Shown here piece by piece: positions 37,372-44,482 of a stretch of DNA of 44,482 nucleotides. Source of the DNA: Saprospiraceae bacterium (GTDB lineage Bacteria; Bacteroidota; Bacteroidia; Chitinophagales; Saprospiraceae); contig JAGPCT010000026.1 in assembly GCA_018057925.1 (NCBI GenBank), forward strand, positions 1 to 44,482. Direction: 5' to 3'. The notes beneath the pieces were generated by a model that ran no database searches, had not been told where the DNA came from, and saw only the letters and a list, made by a program, of their open reading frames with translations. Within the stretch, counting starts at the first letter, position 1. Each line of letters opens with the position of its first letter. Made by a program: the position numbers and the translations under genes.

Positions 37372-37399
37372 CAAAGCTACAATTTGATACCTTTGCAAA
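37372..37399. promoter_or_regulatory. divergent overlapping -7 boxes for permease and tyrS
   Basis: TAGCTTTG on minus (37372-37379) with a TTTG at 37396-37399 (16-base spacing) faces the permease gene, and TACCTTTG on plus (37388-37395) faces tyrS. Both fit TAnnTTTG. The boxes lie within 28 bases, so the two genes may compete for polymerase. Confidence 0.5.
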
Positions 37400-37463
37400 A
37401 AATTTTATACCAACAATATTATTAAAATAATTAATAAAATAAACATTATCAACGCATTATACT

Positions 37464-38741
37464 ATGAATTTTATTGAAGAATTGAAGTGGCGCAATATGT
37501 TGATGGATTCAACGCCGGGGATTGAGGATTTATTTAACCAAGGTCCTGTGGTTGGTTATATCGGCTTCGACCCGACTGCACCTTCCCTTACAATCGGCAA
37601 CATGGTTCAGGTTATGCTGCTTTCTCATTTTCAACGTACCGGCAACAAGCCAATCGTGCTGATGGGCGGAGCAACCGGAATGATCGGTGACCCTTCCTTT
37701 AAGGATAGTGAACGAGTATTGAAGACTGTTGAAGAAATTCAAGTTAATATTGACCGACAAATGAAGCAGTTTAGGAAACTCCTCGACTTTGATGGACCTA
37801 ATGCCGCAACCTTTGTTAATAATTACGATTTCTATAAAGATATGAATGTCCTTACCTTCCTTAGAGATGTTGGTAAGACGCTTACAGTCAACTACATGGC
37901 GAGTAAGGAATCAGTAAAAAAACGAATGGAAACGGGAATTTCATTTACTGAATTTAGTTATCAGCTTCTTCAAGGTTACGATTTTCAAGTATTGTATGAT
38001 ACGTTTAATTGTCGTGTACAAATGGGCGGGTCGGATCAATGGGGAAATATTACTGCCGGAACCGAATTTATCCGCCGAAATGTGGGTGGTAAGGCTTATG
38101 CCGCGACAACACCATTATTGACTAAATCTGATGGAACAAAATTCGGGAAGTCCGAGACCGGTGCAATCTGGCTTGATCCTGAAATGACCAATGCATACCA
38201 GTTTTACCAGTTTTGGTTAAACTGTAGCGATGCCGATATGCCGAAGCTGCTTCGTTATTTCTCATTTATGTCTAAAGAAGAAATATTGGCATTGGATGCT
38301 ATGATTGAAAGCCAGCCCAATGAGGTAAAGAAGATTCTCGCAAAAGAATTGACCATTCGTGTACATAGTGAATCAGATTTTGAATCCGTTCAAAAAGTGT
38401 CATCTTTGTTATTTGGTAAAGACTTTGATGAGTCAGCTATTATGGCTTTGGATTTGAGTACAATCAATTTATTGAAAGGTGAACTTGAAGTGAAGACAAT
38501 GCCTGCTTCCAGCTGGTCACCAGAACGACAAATATTGGATATATTGTCTGAAGATATAGGTGTTTTCAGTTCAAAGGGTGAAGCAAAGCGTGCAATACAA
38601 GGACAAGCTGTCCAGATTAACCGCGTTAGAATAAAGGATATTGGCGAAACAGCCCGAAAGGAACAAATATTTGGAGGAGGCTATGTCTTTATCGAAAATG
38701 GAAAGAAACAAAAGGTTTTAATTGACCTGAACTCAAAGTAA
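37464..38741 (+). CDS. tyrS: tyrosyl-tRNA synthetase with altered HIGH motif
   Basis: Charges tRNA-Tyr. 425 residues, the usual bacterial length: catalytic domain, KFGKS (226-230, the KMSKS loop), helical tail and C-terminal S4 domain (about 360-425). Tyr-recognising blocks such as GGATGMIGDPS, TEFSYQLLQGYDF and QMGGSDQWGNI are intact. The class I HIGH motif reads T43-I-G-N46 instead of HIGH or HIGN. In the Bacillus enzyme the first His contacts ATP and the transition state, so Thr there is unusual; the rest of the enzyme is well conserved and it is the only tyrS seen here. The ATG is at 37464, with a -7 box at 37388-37395. Confidence 0.95.
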   Translation: MNFIEELKWRNMLMDSTPGIEDLFNQGPVVGYIGFDPTAPSLTIGNMVQVMLLSHFQRTGNKPIVLMGGATGMIGDPSFKDSERVLKTVEEIQVNIDRQMKQFRKLLDFDGPNAATFVNNYDFYKDMNVLTFLRDVGKTLTVNYMASKESVKKRMETGISFTEFSYQLLQGYDFQVLYDTFNCRVQMGGSDQWGNITAGTEFIRRNVGGKAYAATTPLLTKSDGTKFGKSETGAIWLDPEMTNAYQFYQFWLNCSDADMPKLLRYFSFMSKEEILALDAMIESQPNEVKKILAKELTIRVHSESDFESVQKVSSLLFGKDFDESAIMALDLSTINLLKGELEVKTMPASSWSPERQILDILSEDIGVFSSKGEAKRAIQGQAVQINRVRIKDIGETARKEQIFGGGYVFIENGKKQKVLIDLNSK

Positions 38742-38777
38742 AAAATCGAGGTTGCCTGAAACTGAAGAATACTGACT

Positions 38778-38849
38778 ATTAGGGAAATTCCGATGTACGA
38801 ATCGTTTATCGAGTCAACAAATTCTAAGGTAGAATTTAGGTTGAAAGAT
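38778..38849 (+). repeat. remnant of the 155-bp repeat family
   Basis: Shares gatgtacgaatc (38791-38802 region) and a diverged right end (attctaaggtagaatttaggttgaa, read in pieces) with the copy at 34041-34197. The left third and the central hairpin are missing. It lies just after tyrS. Confidence 0.55.
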
Positions 38850-38961
38850 TAAGTTTTTGAGTTTTGGAGGCAATGCTGAATTTATCACTGTAAACTACTA
38901 TTTTTCATTATCAGACTTTCCAATGAATTAAAAATTAGATCATCTCTTCATCTTTGTATCA

Positions 38962-39086
38962 ACAAAAGGGGGAAAAATTTTATCCCTTTTGTACGGTGAA
39001 TTCCGGTTCCAGTATGGAATTAGATTTGGAAAGGGTGATGCTTAATACATTTAAAAAGGAAATTGTAAAAGTACAGTTTCCTTTTT
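38962..39086 (+). other. hairpin cluster between tyrS and PLP gene
   Basis: Three stems: acaaaaggg / cccttttgt (38962-38992), aattcc / ggaatt (38999-39021) and the strong terminator stem (39053-39086). The stretch 38742-39147 has no coding frame. It may simply terminate tyrS or be a small structured RNA. Confidence 0.4.
39053..39086. terminator. terminator hairpin between convergent tyrS and PLP enzyme genes
   Basis: A 14-bp stem with one mismatch (aaaaaggaaattgt / acagtttccttttt) around a 6-base loop, with T residues on the plus side. The A-rich/T-rich stem could work in both directions for the convergent genes. Confidence 0.75.
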
Positions 39087-39147
39087 GTTTTTGTTGAGAT
39101 TCCAATTCCTATTAGCAAATATTAATCAAATACCAATACAATAGGCT

Positions 39148-40416
39148 TTATTTGATTTTTTCCAACGCTTGATTAATATCGTAAATAATATCTTCATAAT
39201 ACTCTACTCCGACAGATAGTCGGATCATCTTTCCGGTAATAGACAACTCTTCTAAAAGATTCGGATCAACATCTACGTGCGTCATCGTCGCAGGGTGTTC
39301 TGCAAGGCTCTCTGTGCTTCCTAAGCTAACAGCGAGTTTTATCAACTTTAGAGCATTTAAAAACATGAAAGCTTCTTTTTCGCCACCTTTGACGTCAAAG
39401 GATATCATGCCTCCATTGGTATAGCATTGTTTTTCTTTTATGTGATATTGTAAGCCATCTTTTTCTGTTAGATTGCCTAAGAAATACACTTTTTCAACTT
39501 TTGGGTGATTATTCAGGAAGGCGGCTATTTTATCTGCATTGGAAGACTGAATATCCATGCGGGCTTTTAATGTTTCCAGACTTCGCAACAAGAGCCAGCC
39601 GGTATTGGGGCTTGCCATGTTTCCCAAAAATGTTCGTAATATTCGCACTCTTGTAACCAATTCTTTAGAGCCTAAACAGGCGCCTGCAATTACATCACTG
39701 TGACCTCCAATATATTTTGTCGCTGAATATAGAACCAAGTCTGCACCATGCTTGAGAGGATGTTGCCATATTGGTCCCATATATGTATTGTCCACAGCAA
39801 CATATATAGGCTGTTGATTTAGTTTGCTATAATGGTTGGCAATGTTTTTACACAACTGAATATCTACCAGGTCGTTGGTTGGATTCGCCGGGGTTTCAAT
39901 GTAAATTAATTTCAATCTATCTGAGAGTTTGCTCTCTTCAATAATTTTATAAATCTCTCCTTCAGATAAACCGGCTCTGAATTCAACGACATGGATACCA
40001 AATTGAGTAAGAATTTTCTTGATAAAATGATCACTACCGCCATATAATGGACTGCTTATGAGTAGCATATCACCGGGTCTTAGAAATTCAAGTAATACGG
40101 TCGTTATAGCAGACATGCCGCTTTCAAAGATGGCGCAATCTTCGGCTTCATCCCATAAAGTTAGTCTGTTTTCTAAGATTTCAAGGTCAGGATTGTTGAT
40201 TCGGCTGTAAATAAGTCCCATTTCTTCACCTTCTTCCGGACTTCGATGTCCGTAAGCAACTTGAAAAAATGCTTTGCCATCTTCAGCCGTTTTGAATACA
40301 AAGGTTGAAGTTTGAAAAATGGGGCATTTTACGGCGCCTTCTGATAATTCAGGCTTATAGCCATAAGACATCATAAGGCTTTCGGGTTTCATTTTCCGTT
40401 TTTTATCATCTTTCAT
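39148..40416 (-). CDS. trans-sulfuration PLP enzyme (methionine gamma-lyase-like)
   Basis: 422 residues. The PLP lysine is K234 in SATKYIGGHSDVIAG. YSRINNPDLEILE (70-82) and PLYGG (123-127) bind the cofactor, and D209 (AVDNTYMGP) pairs with the pyridine N. It has an N-terminal STFVFKTAEDG and an insertion-like GHRSPEEGEEMG loop (56-67) seen in a Bacteroidota subgroup often called cystathionine gamma-synthase family. The reaction (methionine gamma-lyase, CGS or homocysteine-forming) cannot be fixed. It is the second paralogue of its kind in the window; the two proteins differ strongly outside the motifs. Confidence 0.87.
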   Translation of the reverse strand: MKDDKKRKMKPESLMMSYGYKPELSEGAVKCPIFQTSTFVFKTAEDGKAFFQVAYGHRSPEEGEEMGLIYSRINNPDLEILENRLTLWDEAEDCAIFESGMSAITTVLLEFLRPGDMLLISSPLYGGSDHFIKKILTQFGIHVVEFRAGLSEGEIYKIIEESKLSDRLKLIYIETPANPTNDLVDIQLCKNIANHYSKLNQQPIYVAVDNTYMGPIWQHPLKHGADLVLYSATKYIGGHSDVIAGACLGSKELVTRVRILRTFLGNMASPNTGWLLLRSLETLKARMDIQSSNADKIAAFLNNHPKVEKVYFLGNLTEKDGLQYHIKEKQCYTNGGMISFDVKGGEKEAFMFLNALKLIKLAVSLGSTESLAEHPATMTHVDVDPNLLEELSITGKMIRLSVGVEYYEDIIYDINQALEKIK

Positions 40417-40487
40417 TTTAGTAAATTTAAAAATTATATGATTTTAAAGTGTCGTTAAGTTGTAATATACTAATCATATTTGAAATT

Positions 40488-40550
40488 GACCATTACTTGT
40501 TTTTGACCACCTTTAGGGGGCTGGGGGTAATAAAAAAATAAGTAATGGTC
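40488..40550. repeat. 63-bp inverted-repeat hairpin with GC-rich core
   Basis: A perfect 11-bp outer pair, gaccattactt / aagtaatggtc (40488-40498 and 40540-40550), encloses ccacctttagggggctgggg. The core resembles the G/C core of the element at 12823-13008, though the ends differ. It lies upstream of the PLP gene and downstream of the mgtC-like gene. Confidence 0.55.
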
Positions 40551-40615
40551 ATAATTAAGTCCGATAAGTATAATATCAAGCAGTATAGAATTTTCTTAAT
40601 TTTAATCATCGACTA

Positions 40616-41290
40616 TCAGGTATTTTCCCAAAAAAGACTTTTAACCTCCTTATGTTGAGCCAATGAACTAATAGTTTTTTCAATGTTATCAGAGACTTTT
40701 TCATCAAATTTTACCTTTAAAACATAGTCGTCCTTTATTTTTTCTAAGGAAAAAGCTTGCATTTTTAATGCTTCATTTTCGATCATAACGTTGAGGACAT
40801 CAAATGCCTTTTCATGTTCTTCAAATACAATATTTAATGACTTTAGCTTATACCGACTTGAATATATATGTTCTAATTGTTGTAATCCCCATAATATTAT
40901 CAAAGCAATGACCGTGGTCGCTCCGGCGGCAAAGTATAAACCTCCGCCGGTCGCCAAGCCTATAGCCGCGACTGTCCAAAGTCCTGATGCCGTCGTCAAT
41001 CCATGCACTGTACCTTGCTTTAAAAATAATATTGTCCCGGCTCCAATAAATCCAATTCCACTGACTACTTGTGCCGCTATTCGTGATGGATCAAGATTTA
41101 CATTGTCTGTTCCTAATATGTCTGAAAATCCAAATGCTGAAACAATCATGATGAGACATGAGCCAACACATACCATCATGTGTGTCCTCAAGCCGGCAGT
41201 TAGGTTTTTTCGTTCTCGTTCAAGACCTATAAATGCACCAAAAAGTGAAGCCAATGCTAATCTAATAAGTATTTCTTCCCAGCTTATCAT
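40616..41290 (-). CDS. MgtC/SapB family membrane protein
   Basis: 224 residues from ATG 41290; a TTG at 41296 would add two residues but is less likely. About four to five helices in the first 130 residues carry the MgtC signatures LIRLALASLFGAFIGLERER, GLRTHMMVCVGSC and GIGFIGAGTIL, plus GLTTASGLWTVAAIG. The C-terminal about 80 residues form an ACT-like cytosolic domain (LNIVFEEHEKAFDVLNVMIE). In pathogens MgtC aids Mg2+ or acid adaptation by inhibiting F-ATPase, but the role in environmental Bacteroidota is not known. No Mg2+ transporter or leader is adjacent. Confidence 0.92.
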   Translation of the reverse strand: MISWEEILIRLALASLFGAFIGLERERKNLTAGLRTHMMVCVGSCLIMIVSAFGFSDILGTDNVNLDPSRIAAQVVSGIGFIGAGTILFLKQGTVHGLTTASGLWTVAAIGLATGGGLYFAAGATTVIALIILWGLQQLEHIYSSRYKLKSLNIVFEEHEKAFDVLNVMIENEALKMQAFSLEKIKDDYVLKVKFDEKVSDNIEKTISSLAQHKEVKSLFWENT

Positions 41291-41534
41291 ATACAATTTG
41301 ATAAAATTAAAATTTATGAAGTTGCATTTTGTAATAAACGTTTAAAAGCCAAGTACTTATCGATATGAAAAGTAAAATTAGTTGGACTTTTAATACCAAG
41401 TGTACTTTTAAAATGGGCTATTTTGCAACCTCAAATAACTTTACTGCTCTATTTTTTTATTTCGTATAATTTAGTTCAATATTCTAAATTTATTTTGGTC
41501 GAAATTAAGCAATTTATTTCAATATATAAGTTAA

Positions 41535-41694
41535 ACCTGACTTCAGCAGTAAAAGTTTGTGAAATACTATATATAGCAGGTTTGATGGATATCCTGATTT
41601 ACGCAGCGGTTCATTGGTTTAAAAAAAATCATTAAAACGACTTCTAAATCGATTCCGCATGTGACGAATGTGGAATTGGGGATAAAGTCAGGTA
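41535..41694 (+). repeat. diverged copy of the 155-bp repeat family
   Basis: Shares ttcagcagtaaa (41542-41553) and atcgattccgcat (41648-41660) with 34041-34197 at the right spacing and in the same orientation. Its own ends are acctgactt and the inverse aagtcaggt. The gene-free interval 41297-41739 holds nothing else I can name; a 70-codon frame crossing the copy (41423-41635) looks accidental. Confidence 0.65.
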
Positions 41695-41739
41695 TTTACC
41701 GGACTGTTACACACTTTGAGATATCCTCGGATGGATTCC

Positions 41740-44373
41740 TTAGGAATGATTGCCAAAGCCGATAGATCGTCTTGTAAACAATAAGTTTTCGGTTTTTAAT
41801 TCAAGGAATTTAACATCATCGAAGGAAATAGTCTGAATATTCTTTCGTTTTTCGTTGGTGTCTGCTTCATGCACCAACCTGATATTGTGTTTTTTAATGA
41901 TTTCTTGAATTATCAGCCTTACGGTACGGGCATTGCCGAAATACTTGTCTCTAAATTGCCAAATATAATGGATGTATTCGTCCAGATGATTATAAGCTTT
42001 GATTGATAGTTTGAATGATTGATCTTTAAGCATTTTAACAGCTATTAGCATCAATTCTTCTGGGCTATAATCAAAGAATTTAAGGGTTTTGTCAAACCGG
42101 CTGGATAGTCCCGGATTGGATTTAATAAAATTATCCATATTTTCAGGATAACCGGCAGCAAAAACATAGAATTTGCCGCTTTCATCTTCCATTCTTTTGA
42201 GTAGGGTTTGAATGGCCTCATTGCCATAATCGTTGTAATTACTGCCACCTAATGCATACGCTTCATCAATAAATAAAATGCCACCCATAGCTTCATCTAT
42301 TTTTTCGGATGTCTTAATTGCGGTTTGTCCTACAAAGCCGGCTACTAATCCTTGACGATCCGTTTCGATAAGATGTCCTCGTTCGAGGATGCCGAGCGCC
42401 TTGAATATTTTTGCCAATATACGGGCGACAGTAGTTTTTCCTGTACCGGGATTGCCTATTAGAAGAGTGTGGAAGAAGAATTTGAATAACATGTTTTCTC
42501 CATGTTGCCTTTTAAATCGCACTATTTGAATGACTTCTTCAATATCTTGTTTGATATCATTCATTCCAATGAGTTCATATAGTTCTTTTTTACCTTGGTT
42601 CAATAATTCATCATCAATAGGTATGTTGGGAAGGGCAGGGGATAAGACTTGTTTTAGCTTTTGAATGTCCACTTCGGTAATGGTCGAAAGCTGTGCTTCA
42701 TTTAATTTATCTGGATTGCTACGATCCATTGTTCTAATCCCTAAGTTGATTTTTCCTTTTTCAACCAAATCATATACATATCTTGCATTGCCAAAAGATT
42801 TATCTTTTTTCCTATATGCATCTAAGATTATTTCATCTAACAAAAGTTTTGCTTTGGGAGAAAATCTGACGTTCATTTCCGTCGCTACATAATCAGCTAT
42901 TTCACTTAGTTCCTGTGGTAAGTAATCAGGGAATTCATAATACATTTTAAATCGGGAATTTAATCCAGGATTTGATTGTAGAAAATGTTTCATTTCTTTT
43001 GGATAACCGGCTACAATTACCGCAAAGTCGCAACTTGGGCTGGACATTTCTTTAACTAAAATCTCAATAACTTCTCTTCCAAAGTCTTTGGAATCATCAT
43101 TGGTTCGTGCAAGGGCATAAGCTTCATCAATAAAAAGAACACCGCCACGTGCCTGATCTATAGCTTGTTTGACCTTAGGGGCTGTCTGGCCTATATATTC
43201 GCCTATTAGGTCAACACGATTGACTTCATGGATATGGCCTTTGGATAAAAGCCCCATTTTCTTGTATAATTTTCCGACAAATCCGGCAATCGTCGTCTTT
43301 CCTGTGCCTGGATTTCCAATAAATACAGAATGAAGGTTGAGTTGTGTGTTGGGTTCAATCCCCTTTTGTTTTCTGATATTCAGGAAATTGATATAAGCAT
43401 AATGATTACGGAAGGCTTGTTTAATTTCTGTTAATCCGATGAATCCATTGATATGATTCATTATAGATTCAAATGTCTCATCCTGCTCTAATCTTTCGGT
43501 CAAATCTACCGGTTTTAATGGATCTTGCGTATAAACAACAGGCATTCCATCAACAAAAAATTCGCCAACAGAAAACGGCACAATTGCTAATATTTGATCC
43601 ATGAAAATGACTTCAAATGTATATTTGCCTTTTTTCCAATTGCCTTTCACATTGGTTCCCCATCCTGCAGTTATAGTAAAATCATCTTGATCTTTTTTAA
43701 TATTGACCAAGCGTATTATTTGACCCTTCAATTCCCTGCTACTGTTATAAATGCGAACAAATATCTCACACTGCCAGTTCTTGAGAAGGAAATTATCCAA
43801 CGTCATTTCTATATAAATTAATCGTGTTTCACTACTTGAAAATTCATTGTATGGAATACGTTCTTCTTCCGGTACATCACCGTAGGGACCTTCATATAGC
43901 CTAACCATCGTAAGAAATAAATACGGATTATCTTCATTTTCAGTAAAAGCACGCTCGGCATCAGTCACATAAAAATGCTTGATTCCTTCCTTTTCTCCAT
44001 CAATATAAACTTCCCAATAGTAATTGCCCTGCTTCCAAAAGCTCCCTTCCGTCTTAGAACCCCATCCTTCTCGCAAATACACAACAGGGTCGTATTTGTA
44101 AATTGTACGATCAAAATGCAATGAACAAATTTCTGTCCTTTGGCTTTGGTCGTGCGTTTGAAAACATTTCAATTCAATATGTGCATTCCAATCTTCTTCA
44201 TCATAAAGCTTGTTGATAAATGATAATTCCGCATATATATATCCTACCTCATAACGGTCAAATACTTGCCGATACTTTTTTTGGTTGTCATACAGCCATT
44301 CTGTTGAGGAATAACACTTTAATTCCTTAAATTTATACCTCTTTTTCGATTGAGGCATTTCTATGTTTGACAT
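41740..44373 (-). CDS. tandem CbxX/SpoVK-type AAA+ ATPase with two beta-rich N-terminal domains
   Basis: 877 residues from ATG 44373; a GTG at 44379 would add two. Two AAA+ modules of the CbxX/CfqX (SpoVK) family follow each other: Walker A GNPGTGKTT at 353-361 and 640-648, Walker B FIDEAYAL at about 414-421 and 701-708, pore-loop region and Arg finger SRF after NPGL in each. Before them are two related domains of about 95 residues (around 45-138 and 180-275); both end in a GWG...GxxxxGxYxxEV pattern, suggesting an internal duplication of a beta-sandwich. There is no signal peptide or membrane segment. Such ATPases remodel protein complexes (rubisco activase CbbX, EccA of type VII secretion), but no client is encoded nearby. 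Confidence 0.9.
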   Translation of the reverse strand: MSNIEMPQSKKRYKFKELKCYSSTEWLYDNQKKYRQVFDRYEVGYIYAELSFINKLYDEEDWNAHIELKCFQTHDQSQRTEICSLHFDRTIYKYDPVVYLREGWGSKTEGSFWKQGNYYWEVYIDGEKEGIKHFYVTDAERAFTENEDNPYLFLTMVRLYEGPYGDVPEEERIPYNEFSSSETRLIYIEMTLDNFLLKNWQCEIFVRIYNSSRELKGQIIRLVNIKKDQDDFTITAGWGTNVKGNWKKGKYTFEVIFMDQILAIVPFSVGEFFVDGMPVVYTQDPLKPVDLTERLEQDETFESIMNHINGFIGLTEIKQAFRNHYAYINFLNIRKQKGIEPNTQLNLHSVFIGNPGTGKTTIAGFVGKLYKKMGLLSKGHIHEVNRVDLIGEYIGQTAPKVKQAIDQARGGVLFIDEAYALARTNDDSKDFGREVIEILVKEMSSPSCDFAVIVAGYPKEMKHFLQSNPGLNSRFKMYYEFPDYLPQELSEIADYVATEMNVRFSPKAKLLLDEIILDAYRKKDKSFGNARYVYDLVEKGKINLGIRTMDRSNPDKLNEAQLSTITEVDIQKLKQVLSPALPNIPIDDELLNQGKKELYELIGMNDIKQDIEEVIQIVRFKRQHGENMLFKFFFHTLLIGNPGTGKTTVARILAKIFKALGILERGHLIETDRQGLVAGFVGQTAIKTSEKIDEAMGGILFIDEAYALGGSNYNDYGNEAIQTLLKRMEDESGKFYVFAAGYPENMDNFIKSNPGLSSRFDKTLKFFDYSPEELMLIAVKMLKDQSFKLSIKAYNHLDEYIHYIWQFRDKYFGNARTVRLIIQEIIKKHNIRLVHEADTNEKRKNIQTISFDDVKFLELKTENLLFTRRSIGFGNHS

Positions 44374-44482
44374 GCGCACATCATTTTTTGTATGAAATTA
44401 GTGAAAAACATAATGCAATATACTCAAATGTTTGTTGCTTTCCATTTAACCATCAATTTATTTTTTACTATGAATCTTTTAT

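Noticed and set aside
41423-41635. 70-codon frame upstream of the AAA+ gene
   Set aside because: It crosses a diverged copy of the dispersed repeat and has no counterpart in the better copies.

Overview
The window reads as a chromosomal segment of a low-GC, Gram-negative member of the Bacteroidota. The evidence is the gene content: lipid A biosynthesis (LpxH), an OstA/LptA-like protein, a DUF2027-Smr protein, a DUF2911 protein, MutS-free housekeeping genes in short mixed-strand operons, and SPI/SPII exported proteins. Several intergenic regions also carry the Bacteroidota -7 promoter motif TAnnTTTG, once with a TTTG about 20 bases upstream (pheS). The order or family cannot be fixed from the sequence; Saprospirales/Chitinophagales-like is a guess.

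Layout. 1-3025: an exported protein cut by the window edge and an M23 peptidoglycan peptidase, both on minus. 3275-7746: a plus-strand run with a NicO-like membrane protein, a secreted EEP-family phosphohydrolase, a B12-dependent methylmalonyl-CoA mutase and lpxH. 7759-10630: minus-strand hutU (histidine catabolism) and queE (queuosine). 11043-13495: a Smr-domain protein, an exported protein of unknown function, a small inverted-repeat element and yraN. 13821-18949: an operon-like run glnS - DUF7009-like - FAD oxidoreductase - OstA-like. 18995-24756: minus strand pheS, then a tightly packed cytochrome c - anmK - epimerase - ligA unit. 24939-27520: a DUF2911 protein, a beta-propeller lipoprotein and the 3' stump of an upstream gene that overlaps it. 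27521-28237: a gene-free stretch full of nested repeats. 28238-32784: two ABC-F proteins (the second is EttA) and a sugar nucleotidyltransferase. 32817-41290: two trans-sulfuration PLP enzymes, rluD, a membrane-anchored HExxH protein, a LolC/FtsX-type permease, tyrS and an MgtC-family protein. 41740-44373: a large tandem CbxX-type AAA+ ATPase with two related beta-rich N-terminal domains.

Most of the genes are housekeeping. The less ordinary signal lies between the genes: at least two families of small, non-coding, inverted-repeat (MITE- or REP-like) elements. One is about 155 bp, with terminal inverted repeats starting TTSAACCCRAATTC. It has two nearly identical copies in opposite orientation (27667-27821 and 34041-34197), a diverged copy (41535-41694) and a remnant (38778-38849). 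The other has ends GTGTGTATAACAAATTTCCC and occurs at 12834-12997, flanked by an 11-bp direct repeat, and at 27556-28086. Other points worth a look are a tyrosyl-tRNA synthetase whose HIGH motif reads TIGN, a Cys in place of the last zinc His of the M23 peptidase, a methylmalonyl-CoA mutase with a short N-terminus, a possible displaced effector-tail/lipoprotein cassette, and the unusual AAA+ architecture. No tRNA, rRNA, CRISPR array or intact transposase was seen. No clearly new multi-gene system was identified.
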